Under the pieces are notes generated by a model. The model had not been told where the DNA came from and searched no databases. It was given only the letters and a program-made list of their open reading frames with translations. This document shows, one piece after another, positions 23,605-32,367 of a DNA stretch of 64,000 nucleotides. Each line of letters starts with the position of its first letter. The first letter of the stretch is position 1. The translations under genes were made by a program, and so were the position numbers. The stretch is from Ancylobacter novellus. Lineage in GTDB: Bacteria; Pseudomonadota; Alphaproteobacteria; Rhizobiales; Methylopilaceae. The stretch is taken from assembly GCA_003241695.1 (NCBI GenBank), contig QFPN01000002.1, positions 522,563 to 586,562 of the forward strand. The letters are read 5' to 3'.

Positions 23605-25779
23605 ATGGACGCGAAGACCGACGACAGCGCGGGGAAATGCCCCGTGGCCCACGGCGCCCCGAGGCAGAACACCGACTGGTGGCCGAACACGCTCCCGGTC
23701 GACCTCCTGAACCAGCACTCTTCCAAGTCCGATCCGCTGGATAAGGCGTTTAATTATCGTGAGGAATTCAAGAAGCTCGACTACACGGCGCTGAAGCGCG
23801 ACCTCCGCGCGTTGATGACCGACTCCCAGGACTGGTGGCCGGCCGACTTCGGCCACTACGGACCTCAGTTCGTCCGCATGTCCTGGCACGCCGCCGGCAC
23901 CTATCGTCTCGCGGACGGCCGCGGCGGCGGCGGCCGCGGGCAGCAGCGCTTCGCCCCGCTCAACGCTTGGCCGGACAACGTCAACATCGACAAGTCGCGC
24001 CGCCTGTTGTGGCCGATCAAGCAGAAGTACGGCCAGCAGATCTCCTGGGCAGATCTGCTGATCCTCACCGGCAACGTCGCGCTGGAGACCATGGGCTTCC
24101 GGACGTTCGGCTTCGCCGGCGGGCGCGCCGACACCTGGGAGCCGGATCGCGACGTCGATTGGGGCAACGACACCGACTGGCTGACGCACCGCACGCCCGA
24201 CAAATTCGCGAAGAACCTCGGCGCGACCGAGATGGGCCTGATCTACGTCAACCCGCAGGGCCCGAACGCCGACGGCGATCCGCTCTCGGCTGCGGAGTTC
24301 ATCCGCGAGACGTTCAAGCGGATGGCGATGAACGACGAGGAAACCGTGGCGCTGATCGCCGGCGGCCACACCTTCGGCAAGACCCACGGCGCCGCCGCTG
24401 AGTCCTACAAGGGTCCGGATCCGGAAGCCGCCGACATCGAGGACCAAGGTCTCGGGTGGAGCTCCAGCTACGGCGCGGGTCACGGCGGCGACGCCATCGG
24501 ATCCGGCCTCGAGGTCACGTGGACCCAGACACCGGCGCAGTGGTCGAACTTCTTCTTCGAGAACCTGTTCAAGTACGAATGGGTTCAGACGAGGAGCCCG
24601 GCGGGCGCGATCCAGTGGGAGGCAAAGGACGCCCCCGAGATCATCCCGATGGCGCACGACCCGTCGAAGAAGATCAAGCCGACGATGCTCACGACCGACC
24701 TGTCGCTGCGCTTCGATCCGATCTACGAGAAGATCTCGCGCCGCTTCCTCGAGGACCCGCAGGCCTTCGCTGAAGCCTTCGCTCGGGCCTGGTTCAAGCT
24801 GACGCATCGCGACCTCGGCCCGCGTTCGCGTTACATCGGGCCGGAAGTTCCGAAGGAAGTCCTGATCTGGCAGGATCCGATTCCGGCCGTCGACCATCCG
24901 CTGATCGACGAGGCGGACGCCGCGACCCTCAAGGCGAAGATTCTGGAATCGGGTCTCACCGTTTCCGAGCTGGTCGGAACCGCTTGGGCTTCGGCCTCGA
25001 CGTTCCGCGGCGGCGACAAGCGGGGCGGCGCCAACGGCGCGCGCATCCGCCTCGCTCCGCAGAAGGACTGGGAGGTGAACCAGCCCGAGCAGCTCGCCAA
25101 GGTGCTTGGCGTACTGGAAGGAGTGAAGGCCGAGTTCGACGCTCATGCGGCCGGCGGCAAGAAGGTCTCGATCGCCGACCTGATCGTGCTCGCCGGAAAC
25201 GCGGGCGTCGAGAAGGCCGCGAAGGCGGCGGGCCACTCCGTGACCGTGCCGTTCGCGCCCGGCCGCGCCGACGCCAAACAGGAAGAGACCGACGTCGACA
25301 GCTTCAGTTACCTGGAGCCGGAGCTCGACGGCTTCCGCAACTACGAGAAGTCCAACACTAAGCGCGCCGAAGTGGCGTTGATCGACAAGGCTCAGCTGCT
25401 GACGCTGACCGCGCCCGAGCTCACCGTCCTGTTCGGCGGCCTCCGCGCGATCAACATCAACGTCGGCGGCTCCATGCGGGGCGTGCTGACCGACAAGCCG
25501 GGTCAGCTCACCAACGACGTGTTCGTGAACCTGCTGTCCATGGACACGAAGTGGAAGGCGACCGACGACGCCAAGACCGAGTTCGAAGGAACCGACCGCA
25601 AGACCGGCGAGAAGACCGGGACTGCGTCCCGCGCCGACCTCGTCTTCGGCTCGAACTCGATCCTGCGCGCGCTCGCCGAGGTCTACGCCTCGTCCGACGC
25701 CAAGGAGAAGTTCGTGAAGGACTTCGTCGCGGCCTGGACCAAGGTGACGAACCTCGACCGGTTCGATCTCGCGGACTGA
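23605..25779 (+). CDS. katG: catalase-peroxidase
   Basis: A 724-residue bifunctional haem catalase-peroxidase, normal length with two homologous halves. The distal pocket R-x2-W-H is in RMSWHAAGTYR. The Trp-Tyr-Met crosslink partners are that Trp, the Tyr of LIYVNPQGP and the Met of KRMAMNDEE. The proximal His is in AGGHTFGKTHG. I start at ATG 23605 (MDAKTDDSAG), preceded by GGAGA; a longer frame upstream is not part of the family. It detoxifies hydrogen peroxide under OxyR control and is followed by a terminator. Confidence 0.97.
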   Translation: MDAKTDDSAGKCPVAHGAPRQNTDWWPNTLPVDLLNQHSSKSDPLDKAFNYREEFKKLDYTALKRDLRALMTDSQDWWPADFGHYGPQFVRMSWHAAGTYRLADGRGGGGRGQQRFAPLNAWPDNVNIDKSRRLLWPIKQKYGQQISWADLLILTGNVALETMGFRTFGFAGGRADTWEPDRDVDWGNDTDWLTHRTPDKFAKNLGATEMGLIYVNPQGPNADGDPLSAAEFIRETFKRMAMNDEETVALIAGGHTFGKTHGAAAESYKGPDPEAADIEDQGLGWSSSYGAGHGGDAIGSGLEVTWTQTPAQWSNFFFENLFKYEWVQTRSPAGAIQWEAKDAPEIIPMAHDPSKKIKPTMLTTDLSLRFDPIYEKISRRFLEDPQAFAEAFARAWFKLTHRDLGPRSRYIGPEVPKEVLIWQDPIPAVDHPLIDEADAATLKAKILESGLTVSELVGTAWASASTFRGGDKRGGANGARIRLAPQKDWEVNQPEQLAKVLGVLEGVKAEFDAHAAGGKKVSIADLIVLAGNAGVEKAAKAAGHSVTVPFAPGRADAKQEETDVDSFSYLEPELDGFRNYEKSNTKRAEVALIDKAQLLTLTAPELTVLFGGLRAININVGGSMRGVLTDKPGQLTNDVFVNLLSMDTKWKATDDAKTEFEGTDRKTGEKTGTASRADLVFGSNSILRALAEVYASSDAKEKFVKDFVAAWTKVTNLDRFDLAD

Positions 25780-25841
25780 CGACGAAACTCCCCGGCGCCG
25801 CGGCATCGCGGCGCCGGGAGGCATGGAAATCAGAAATTCCG

Positions 25842-25892
25842 AAAACGGCCGGGTTCAGGGGGCGCAGGCGACCGGAGCCCGGCCGTTTTTTT
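25842..25892. terminator. bidirectional terminator between katG and ureD
   Basis: An 11-bp stem (25843-25853 with 25878-25888) has a 24-base loop, T7 on the plus side and TTTTC on the minus side. It closes katG and overlaps the ureD stop codon, so it probably serves both convergent genes. Confidence 0.75.
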
Positions 25893-26748
25893 ATTTCCGG
25901 CGGCGGGCGGGCGAAAAGCCGAGCGCCGCTTCGACTGCGAGATCGAACAGCGCCTCGATCCCGCGCGTGATCGCCCCGCCGTTCGCCGCGACCATCCGCA
26001 CACCGAGACCCGCATCGTTCGGTAGGCCGCCGGCCCCTGCGCGACAGGAGACCGCGTCGAGCGCCGCCTCGACGGCCGCCGCATCCGGCAGCCGCGCCGC
26101 CGGTCCGAGCAAAAGCGCCGATCCATAGGCCGCGCAGTCCGGCCCGAGCAGCGAACGCGGCCCGATAAGCTCCGCGCCGAGAACGGCCGAACGGTCGACG
26201 ACAAGCGTCGCGCCGCCCGGTCCCACGACCCGCGTTTCGGCGGCCAGCCGGTCGAACGGCCGGTCGAGCCCGGCGTAGTCATGCCATGCGACGCCGTCGG
26301 CGACGATCGCGACCGCGCCGTCGCCGAGGCGCACTTCGGTCGCGAGGTCGAGCGCGGCTCCCGGAAACATCACCAGCGGGTCGAGCGTCAGCGCCGCGAA
26401 TGCGTCGTCGCCGACATCGACGGCGACCGACTGCCGCGCCGGCGCCGCGCCGGTGTCGTGCACCACCGTTGCGGCCTGGCTGGTGACATGCGCCAGTGCT
26501 CCAGCCTTGACTGTCAGCCTGAGGTCGAGCCGGTCGCCGCGATAAACGCCGCCCGACGCCGACTGCAGATAGAGCGTCGCGAGATCCGGCCGCGCCGCGT
26601 CGAGTGCGAAAGGGCGGGTGACGTGGAACGGGTAGGGGACCGTCTGCCGGACGAGGGCCGAACGCCCCCCGCCGCGCGCGAAGACGAGCTCCGCGCTTCG
26701 GAAGCGCCCCGCTGCGGTCTCCCCGATCGCATACTCGCCGGGCTTCAT
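25891..26748 (-). CDS. ureD: urease accessory protein UreD
   Basis: A 285-residue UreD/UreH scaffold protein needed to deliver nickel to apo-urease together with UreF and UreG. Landmarks are RSALVRQTVPYPFHVTRPF, LYLQSASGGVYRGDRLDL, AHVTSQAATVVH and LVMFPGA. The ATG at 26748 overlaps the ureG stop by four bases; longer open frames upstream are ureG read in another frame. It is the last gene of the amidase-urease operon. Confidence 0.92.
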   Translation of the reverse strand: MKPGEYAIGETAAGRFRSAELVFARGGGRSALVRQTVPYPFHVTRPFALDAARPDLATLYLQSASGGVYRGDRLDLRLTVKAGALAHVTSQAATVVHDTGAAPARQSVAVDVGDDAFAALTLDPLVMFPGAALDLATEVRLGDGAVAIVADGVAWHDYAGLDRPFDRLAAETRVVGPGGATLVVDRSAVLGAELIGPRSLLGPDCAAYGSALLLGPAARLPDAAAVEAALDAVSCRAGAGGLPNDAGLGVRMVAANGGAITRGIEALFDLAVEAALGFSPARRRK

Positions 26749-27404
26749 GCGGTGAACAGCACCGCGCGGGCGATCATGTCGGCGACGGCGCCGACGCCTT
26801 CGCCGCTGCGCGCGTTGGTGGCGAGAACCGGCTTGCCGGCCCGGACGCCGTTCGCCTCCTGAAGCATCCGCTCGAGATCGACGCCGACATGGGGCGCGAG
26901 ATCGGTCTTGTTGACGACGAGCAGGTCGCTTCTCAGCACGCCCGGCCCCTTCTTGCGCGGAATGTCGTCGCCGCCCGCGACGTCGATCACGAACATCCAC
27001 CAGTCGACGAGGTCGAGCGAAAAGGTCGATGCGAGATTGTCGCCGCCGGACTCGAAAATCACCAGTTCGAGGCCCGGAAACGCCGCTTCGAGGTCGTCGC
27101 CGGCGGCCATGTTAAGCGTCGGGTCCTCGCGGATGACTGTGTGCGGGCAGGCCCCGGCTTCGACTGCGAGCACGCGTTCGGGCTCGATCAGCCCGGAGCG
27201 GCGCAGGCGCTCGGCGTCTTCCTTCGTGACGAGGTCGTTGGTGACGACGGCGAGATCGACGCCGCGGCCGCGCAGCTCCGGGATCAGCCGCTCGATCAGC
27301 GCGGTCTTGCCGGAGCCGACCGGTCCGCCGATCCCGATCCGCGCGGCGGAAGTCTTCGAGACGGTCGTCTCGTCCCGCGAGGAAAATTCCAGCACCGCCG
27401 TCAC
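26745..27404 (-). CDS. ureG: urease accessory GTPase UreG
   Basis: A 219-residue nickel-dependent GTPase. The P-loop is GIGGPVGSGKT, the metal-binding Cys-Pro-His is in GACPHTVIRED, and the switch regions appear as ESGGDNLASTFS and VVNKTDLAPHVG. I take GTG 27404, which overlaps the ureC stop (GTGA), giving a slightly long N terminus for the family; GTG 27395 is the alternative. UreG loads nickel into urease with UreD, UreE and UreF. Confidence 0.92.
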   Translation of the reverse strand: MTAVLEFSSRDETTVSKTSAARIGIGGPVGSGKTALIERLIPELRGRGVDLAVVTNDLVTKEDAERLRRSGLIEPERVLAVEAGACPHTVIREDPTLNMAAGDDLEAAFPGLELVIFESGGDNLASTFSLDLVDWWMFVIDVAGGDDIPRKKGPGVLRSDLLVVNKTDLAPHVGVDLERMLQEANGVRAGKPVLATNARSGEGVGAVADMIARAVLFTA

Positions 27405-29113
27405 CTCAGCATGTAGCGCCGCGCGAGCGGCAGTTCGGTGGCGGGCTCGCAGGTCGCAAGCTCGCCGTCGACGAAGACGTCGAAGGTCTGCGGATCGACG
27501 CGGATGTTCGGCAGAGCGTCGTTGTGAAGCATGTCGGACTTCTTCAGGTCCCGCGTGCCGGAGGCGGGCAAGAGGAGCTTGGAGATGCCGAGCTCCTCCC
27601 TGAGGCCGCGCGCGATCGCGAGCGGATGAACGAAGCAGGCGGAGAGGGCGGGGGCCGCCTTGCCGAACGCGCCCCATTGCGGGCGCAGCAGCAGCGGCTC
27701 GCAGGTCATCAGCGAGGCCGCGCTGTCGCCCATGGCGCCCCACGCGATGAAGCCGCTCTTGATCACGAGCTCCGGCTTGATCCCGAAGAAGGCCGGCCGC
27801 CACACCACGATGTCGGCCATCTTGCCGTCTTCGAGCGACCCGATGTGCTCCGCGATGCCGAAGGTCTTCGCCGCGTTGATGGTGTACTTCGCGACGTAGC
27901 GCTTGATGCGCTCGTTGTCGCCGAAGCCGGGCTTCTCCTCCGGGAGGAGTCCGCGCTGGTCCTTCATCTTGGAGGCGAGCTGCCATGTCCGGCAGATCAC
28001 CTCGTGGATGCGCCCCATGCCCTGGCTGTCGGAGCCGAGCATCGAGATCGCGCCGATGTCGTGCAGGATGTCCTCGGCCGCGATGGTCTGGGCGCGGATC
28101 CGGCTCTCCGCGAAGGCCACGTCCTCCGGGATCGCCGGATTGAGGTGGTGGCAGGTCATGGTCATGTCGAGATGTTCGTCGAACGTGTTGACCGTGTAGG
28201 GATTGGTCGGGTTCGTCGACGACGGCAGGCAGTGGCTTTCGCCCGCCACGCGGATGATGTCCGGCGCGTGGCCGCCGCCGGCGCCTTCCGTGTGGTACAT
28301 GTGGATGGTGCGGCCGCCGATCGCGGCCAGCGTGTCCTCCAGGAACCCGCTTTCGTTCAGCGTGTCGGTGTGCAGCTGCACCTGATAGTCGAGCTCGTCG
28401 GCCGAGCGCAGGCAGGCGTCGATCGTCGCCGGCATCGCGCCCCAGTCCTCGTGAATCTTGAGGCCGAGGCACCCGGTCTCGAGCTGTTCCTTGAGACATC
28501 CCGGAATGTGGCTGTTGCCGCGGCCGAGGAAGCCGAAGTTCATCGGCCAGGCTTCGGAGGCCTGCAGCATCTTGCCGGTGTTGAACGGGCCGCCGGAATC
28601 GATGCCGACCGTGATCGGTCCGAGAGAGCCGCCGAGCATGGTGGTGAGGCCGGAGGCGAGCGCATGTTCGACGAGGCCCGCGGAGTCAAAGTGCACATGC
28701 ACGTCGATGCCGCCCGCGGTCGCGATCAGGCCTTCGCAGTCGCGCACCGTCGTGCCGGCGCCGACGATCAGCCTGGGATCGACGCCGTCCATGACGGCGG
28801 GATTGCCGGCCTTGCCGACGCCCGCGATCTTGCCGTCCTTGATGCCGAGGTCGCCCTTCACGATCCCGAGCACGGCGTCGATCACGGTGACGTTGCAGAG
28901 CAGGAAGTCGAGCGCGCCGTCCGCGTTGGTGATCCCGGCCGCGAGGCCGAGGCCGTCGCGCAGCGTCTTGCCGCCGCCGTGCAGGCATTCGTCGCCATAG
29001 GCCGCGTAGTCCTTCTCGACCACGGCGACGAGGGAGGTGTCTCCGAGACGCAGGCCGTCGCCGACGGTCGGCCCGTACATCGCGGCGTAGTCCTTGCGGG
29101 CGATCTTGACCAT
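27401..29113 (-). CDS. ureC: urease alpha (catalytic) subunit
   Basis: A 570-residue urease alpha subunit that hydrolyses urea to ammonia and carbamate. Nickel ligands and catalytic residues are in place: H-x-H in GGIDVHVHF, the carbamylated Lys in GLKIHEDWG, His in QLHTDTLNESG and HTEGAGGGHAPD, the flap Cys-His in MTCHHLN, Arg in ESRIR and Asp in GSDSQGMGR. The loop between the first His pair and the Lys is unusual: where most ureases read TTMIGGGTGPA...TPG, this one reads TTMLGGSLGPITVGIDSGG. It belongs to a divergent urease branch but should be active. Confidence 0.95.
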   Translation of the reverse strand: MVKIARKDYAAMYGPTVGDGLRLGDTSLVAVVEKDYAAYGDECLHGGGKTLRDGLGLAAGITNADGALDFLLCNVTVIDAVLGIVKGDLGIKDGKIAGVGKAGNPAVMDGVDPRLIVGAGTTVRDCEGLIATAGGIDVHVHFDSAGLVEHALASGLTTMLGGSLGPITVGIDSGGPFNTGKMLQASEAWPMNFGFLGRGNSHIPGCLKEQLETGCLGLKIHEDWGAMPATIDACLRSADELDYQVQLHTDTLNESGFLEDTLAAIGGRTIHMYHTEGAGGGHAPDIIRVAGESHCLPSSTNPTNPYTVNTFDEHLDMTMTCHHLNPAIPEDVAFAESRIRAQTIAAEDILHDIGAISMLGSDSQGMGRIHEVICRTWQLASKMKDQRGLLPEEKPGFGDNERIKRYVAKYTINAAKTFGIAEHIGSLEDGKMADIVVWRPAFFGIKPELVIKSGFIAWGAMGDSAASLMTCEPLLLRPQWGAFGKAAPALSACFVHPLAIARGLREELGISKLLLPASGTRDLKKSDMLHNDALPNIRVDPQTFDVFVDGELATCEPATELPLARRYMLR

Positions 29114-29123
29114 GGTTCTGTCC

Positions 29124-29816
29124 TCAAGCCCCGCGGAAGCCGGCGGCGCGCGCCTTTTCGAGCGCTGCGCTCTTCACGTCCTCGCTCGTGGTGTCGCCGC
29201 CGAGACCGTTGAGGCCTCCGACGAAGCGGTCGCCGCCGAACGTCGTCAGCGTCACCTCCTTGGTCTGGCCGGGCTCGAACCGGACCGCCGTGCCCGCGGG
29301 AATGTCGAGCCGCATGCCGAAGGCGCTCGCGCGGTCGAAATCCATGGCGCGGTTGATCTCGAAGAAATGGAAGTGGGAGCCGATCTGCACCGGCCGGTCG
29401 CCGGTGTTGGTCGCCGTCAGCGTCACGCGAGGGCGGCCCTCGTTGAGTTCGATCTCGCCCTCTCCGGCGATCGTCTCGCCCGGCTGCACCGGATCGGGCG
29501 CCGATCCTTCGGCCGGACGGATGGGCTCATGGACGGTCACGAGCTTGGTGCCGTCTGGAAACATGCATTCCACCTGAAGGATGTGGAGCATTGCGGGCAC
29601 GCCCGGCATGACGTCGTCGCTCGTCAGCACCGTCGCGCCGAAGCCGATCAGGTCCGCGACGGTCCGACCGTCGCGCGCGCCTTCGAGGATTTCGTCGGTG
29701 ATGATCGCGACGGCTTCCGGGTGGTTGAGCCTGAGCCCGCGGGCGCGGCGCTTCCGCGCGAGCTCCGCAGCGGTGAAGATCGTCAGGCGTTCGAGTTCGG
29801 TCGGGGTGAGCAGCAT
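29124..29816 (-). CDS. ureAB: fused urease gamma-beta subunit (UreA-UreB)
   Basis: A 230-residue fusion. Residues 1-100 are the gamma domain (LTPTELERLTIFTAAELARKRRARG, LNHPEAVAIITDEILEGARDG). Residues 120-210 are the beta domain (GEIELNEGRP, VTATNTGDRPVQIGSHFHFFEIN, FGMRLDIPAGTAVRFEPG). Most bacteria encode these as two proteins; the fusion resembles the Helicobacter UreA arrangement. It sits 10 bp before ureC on the same strand. Confidence 0.94.
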   Translation of the reverse strand: MLLTPTELERLTIFTAAELARKRRARGLRLNHPEAVAIITDEILEGARDGRTVADLIGFGATVLTSDDVMPGVPAMLHILQVECMFPDGTKLVTVHEPIRPAEGSAPDPVQPGETIAGEGEIELNEGRPRVTLTATNTGDRPVQIGSHFHFFEINRAMDFDRASAFGMRLDIPAGTAVRFEPGQTKEVTLTTFGGDRFVGGLNGLGGDTTSEDVKSAALEKARAAGFRGA

Positions 29817-29834
29817 GCGGGATCCGGTCCGGCG

Positions 29835-30497
29835 TCAGTTCGAGAACAGGCGGAGATCGCCGCGCGCGTGGCGCGCCGCGGCGATTTCGAGGCGAGGGGA
29901 GAAGCTCTCGATGTTATCGGGAAGGGGAGAGGCCGCAAGTTCCGCCAGAACCGGCAGCAGGCGACGGACCGTCGCCTGGGCCGCGACCGCGCCGACGATC
30001 CCGAGCCTCACCGCCGCGGTGGCGTAGGCCGAAATCGTCATGTAGCCGGAGGCGAGCGCTGCGCCTTCGCGCTCGAGGCCAGAGCCACGCCACACAACCC
30101 CTTGCGCGACGGCGAGATGGCCGGGCGCGCGTCCTGCCCGCACCGTCGCCTGCCACTCGGACGCGTAGGGCGTGCCGATGCGCGCATGGGCGGCGAGCAG
30201 GCTCGCGCCGTTGCGGCGGGAGCCGGTGCGGAAGGGCTCGGAGACCATGGCGGCCTCGACCTCCAGGTCGAGCGCCGCGACCGCCGCGAGATCGGGCGTC
30301 CGCTCGTAGGCCTGGAGGAGCGCGACCCGGTCGGCGGTCGCCCAGCGTCGGCGAAGCGCGCCTTCGATGACGCCTTCCAGATCGCCCTCGGAGAGCTCGA
30401 TTTCGGCCGCAAGACCTTCGAGCCCGTTCGAGAAGGCGAAGCCGCCGCTCGGAAACGCCGTGTCCGCCTGCCAGATGGCGAGCAGCGGGCCGATCAC
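29835..30497 (-). CDS. ureF: urease accessory protein UreF
   Basis: A 220-residue all-helical accessory protein that acts as GTPase regulator of UreG in the UreDFG activation complex. Family features are the N-terminal WQADTAFPSGGFAFSNGLEG, a mid-protein Y-x8-GRA region, and a C-terminal VRLGIVGAVAAQATVRRLLP helix. Its ATG overlaps the ureE stop by four bases. Confidence 0.88.
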   Translation of the reverse strand: MIGPLLAIWQADTAFPSGGFAFSNGLEGLAAEIELSEGDLEGVIEGALRRRWATADRVALLQAYERTPDLAAVAALDLEVEAAMVSEPFRTGSRRNGASLLAAHARIGTPYASEWQATVRAGRAPGHLAVAQGVVWRGSGLEREGAALASGYMTISAYATAAVRLGIVGAVAAQATVRRLLPVLAELAASPLPDNIESFSPRLEIAAARHARGDLRLFSN

Positions 30498-30958
30498 GCG
30501 GCGAGCGCTCCGGCCTCGACCGCGCCGTCGGCGAAGCGGTTGCCGAACAGCGCGTCCAGCCGCGCGCGATACGCCTCTTCGGGACCTTCGAGCGCGATCA
30601 GCAGGCTGTCGCCTTCGAAACGCACGCGCCAGTGCAGGTTGCCGGCGTGATAGCCGAGCTCGATCGCTTCGGCGACGGAGGCCGGCCGCAGCCTGAGCCA
30701 GCGCTCGACCTCGGCCCGCACCACGACCGCGCGCGCGTCGTCGATGAGCAGCACGGCCCCGTCGAACAGCTTCTGGTCGCGCGGCAGCGCGATTGCGAGG
30801 TCCTCGCCGGACGGCGTCGAAATCCGCAGCCGACGCCGCGCCATGTCGGCGAGCGGGATCGTCACGAACTCGACCGCGCCATGGTGCTCGAGCCGATGCA
30901 GCCGGTGATGGAGCGACGGATCGGCGCGATCTCCAACGATGCGGTCAATATGCAGCAT
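30494..30958 (-). CDS. ureE: urease nickel metallochaperone UreE
   Basis: A 154-residue UreE with the N-terminal beta domain and a C-terminal ferredoxin-like domain carrying the conserved nickel His in ELGYHAGNLHWRVRF. It has no His-rich tail, so it would carry nickel but not store it. The ATG at 30958 is the first start after the hairpin that follows amiE. Confidence 0.88.
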   Translation of the reverse strand: MLHIDRIVGDRADPSLHHRLHRLEHHGAVEFVTIPLADMARRRLRISTPSGEDLAIALPRDQKLFDGAVLLIDDARAVVVRAEVERWLRLRPASVAEAIELGYHAGNLHWRVRFEGDSLLIALEGPEEAYRARLDALFGNRFADGAVEAGALAA

Positions 30959-30987
30959 GGAGCGGCTTTCGGGATGCGGATGCGGGG

Positions 30988-31020
30988 TCTCCGCGGCGCC
31001 GGGGCGAGGCGCCGCGGAGA
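30988..31020 (-). other. perfect 13-bp hairpin between amiE and ureE
   Basis: TCTCCGCGGCGCC (30988-31000) pairs perfectly with 31008-31020 across a 7-base loop. There is no T-run after it on the minus strand, so it is more likely an mRNA-stability or partial attenuation element than a full terminator. Confidence 0.6.
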
Positions 31021-31027
31021 GTCGAGG

Positions 31028-32065
31028 TCAGCGATGCGCCGTTGCAGGCGTCGGCAAACCCTCGATCGGACATTCGTCGGTTCCGACGGTCGGCCGCGTC
31101 ATGGCCTCGACCATCTCGCGGGTGCCTTCCGGATCGGCGATCCAGCGCTTGTAGAAGTCGTAGGGACACTCGGCCTGACCCTTGTCGCCGTCGCCGGAGT
31201 TGATCATGCCGGTGTAACCGCGGTGAACCAGCTTGAAGAGATGGTTGTTGGACTGGCTGTTCTTGCGGAAATCGCGGATGAGCGACACGGAGAGCTGGGC
31301 GTAGTTCACCCCGTTCTCTTCCGTCCCGCATTCGCCCAGCGTGCGCCCATCGAAGCCGACGATCGACGAATGGCCGAAATAGGAATAGACGCCGTCGAAG
31401 CCGGTGGCGTTGGCGACCGCGACATAGGTGTTGTTGGCCCAGGCCATCGCCTTCGCCATCACCACCTGCTGCTCCTTGGCGGGATACATGTATCCCTGGC
31501 AGCGGACGATGAGCTCAGCGCCGCGCATGGCGCAGTCCCGCCAGATTTCCGGATAATTGCCGTCGTCGCAGATGATGAGGCTGATCTTCAGGCCTTTCGG
31601 CCCATCGGAGACGTAGGTGCAGTTGCCCGGATACCAGCCCTCGATCGGCACCCAGGGCATGATCTTGCGGTACTTCTGGACGATCTCGCCCTTGTCGTTC
31701 ATCAGGATGAGCGTGTTGTAGGGCGCCTTGTTGGGATGCTCCTCGTGGCGCTCGCCGGTGAGCGAGAACACGCCCCAGGTCTTCGCCTTGCGGCACGCGT
31801 CCGCGAAGATTTCGGTCTCCTCGCCCGGAATGGCGGAGGCGGTGTCGTACATCTCCTTGGAGTCGTACATGATCCCGTGCGTCGAATATTCGGGGAAGAT
31901 CACGAGATCCATTCCCGGAAAGCCGGCCTTCATGCCCACCACCATGTCGGCGATGGCCTTGGCGTTGGCGAGCACCTCAGCCTTGGTGTGAAGCCGCGGC
32001 ATCTTGTAGTTCACCACCGCGACGCCGACGGTGTCCTTGCTCGATCCGATGTCGCCGTGAAGCAT
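31028..32065 (-). CDS. amiE: aliphatic amidase
   Basis: A 345-residue nitrilase-superfamily amidase nearly colinear with Pseudomonas AmiE: MLHGDIGSSKDTVGVAVVNY at the N terminus and the triad E59 (VIFPEYS), K134 (KYRKIMPW) and C166 (IICDDGN), at the same positions as in the family reference. It converts short aliphatic amides such as acetamide, propionamide and formamide to acid plus ammonia. Its upstream leader carries a terminator controlled by AmiR. Adjacency to urease makes this an ammonia-releasing operon. Confidence 0.95.
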   Translation of the reverse strand: MLHGDIGSSKDTVGVAVVNYKMPRLHTKAEVLANAKAIADMVVGMKAGFPGMDLVIFPEYSTHGIMYDSKEMYDTASAIPGEETEIFADACRKAKTWGVFSLTGERHEEHPNKAPYNTLILMNDKGEIVQKYRKIMPWVPIEGWYPGNCTYVSDGPKGLKISLIICDDGNYPEIWRDCAMRGAELIVRCQGYMYPAKEQQVVMAKAMAWANNTYVAVANATGFDGVYSYFGHSSIVGFDGRTLGECGTEENGVNYAQLSVSLIRDFRKNSQSNNHLFKLVHRGYTGMINSGDGDKGQAECPYDFYKRWIADPEGTREMVEAMTRPTVGTDECPIEGLPTPATAHR

Positions 32066-32367
32066 GGGTAAGGTCTCCTCAAGAGTCGCCCAAAGTCAGG
32101 GCGCGACTGACAGTCGCCGCGCCGCCGAAGCCGTTCGCGAAGTCGTTTTCACGTGATTCACGGCGAACCCGAGCGCTTCGCGCGGGCTTCGCCGAAATGT
32201 GCTTGGTCTTTCCGACGATGACGCCCATGTCGTCGCCGGAAAAACAAAAAAGCCCGCCAAATCCCCTGCGAGAGGATCTGTCGGGCTACATCGCCATGCC
32301 AGCTCGACGTCTTCGTGAACCGGCTCAGTCGCCGCGCCGCATGTGAGCGTCAAAGCAACGCCGGGAG
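32066..32367 (-). promoter_or_regulatory. amiE leader, probable AmiR antitermination target
   Basis: This 302-bp stretch between amiR and amiE holds no gene. An intrinsic terminator (32241-32286) sits about 175 bp before the amiE start. Upstream of it a CGGC-GACTGA-GCCG mini-hairpin with a 6-base loop (32320-32340 region) is reminiscent of ANTAR-type RNA targets, but its loop lacks the usual first-position A. With amiR adjacent, antitermination control of amiE is the natural reading. Confidence 0.6.
32241..32286 (-). terminator. intrinsic terminator in the amiE leader
   Basis: On the minus strand GCCCG and AGATCC pair with CGGGC and GGATTT across a short mismatch and a GC-containing loop, followed by six T residues and a second T-run. 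It would block transcription of amiE unless overridden. Confidence 0.8.

Noticed and set aside
23575..25824. Minus-strand open frame opposite katG
   Set aside because: katG on the plus strand has every catalytic landmark; the opposite frame has no motif and shares its ends with katG.
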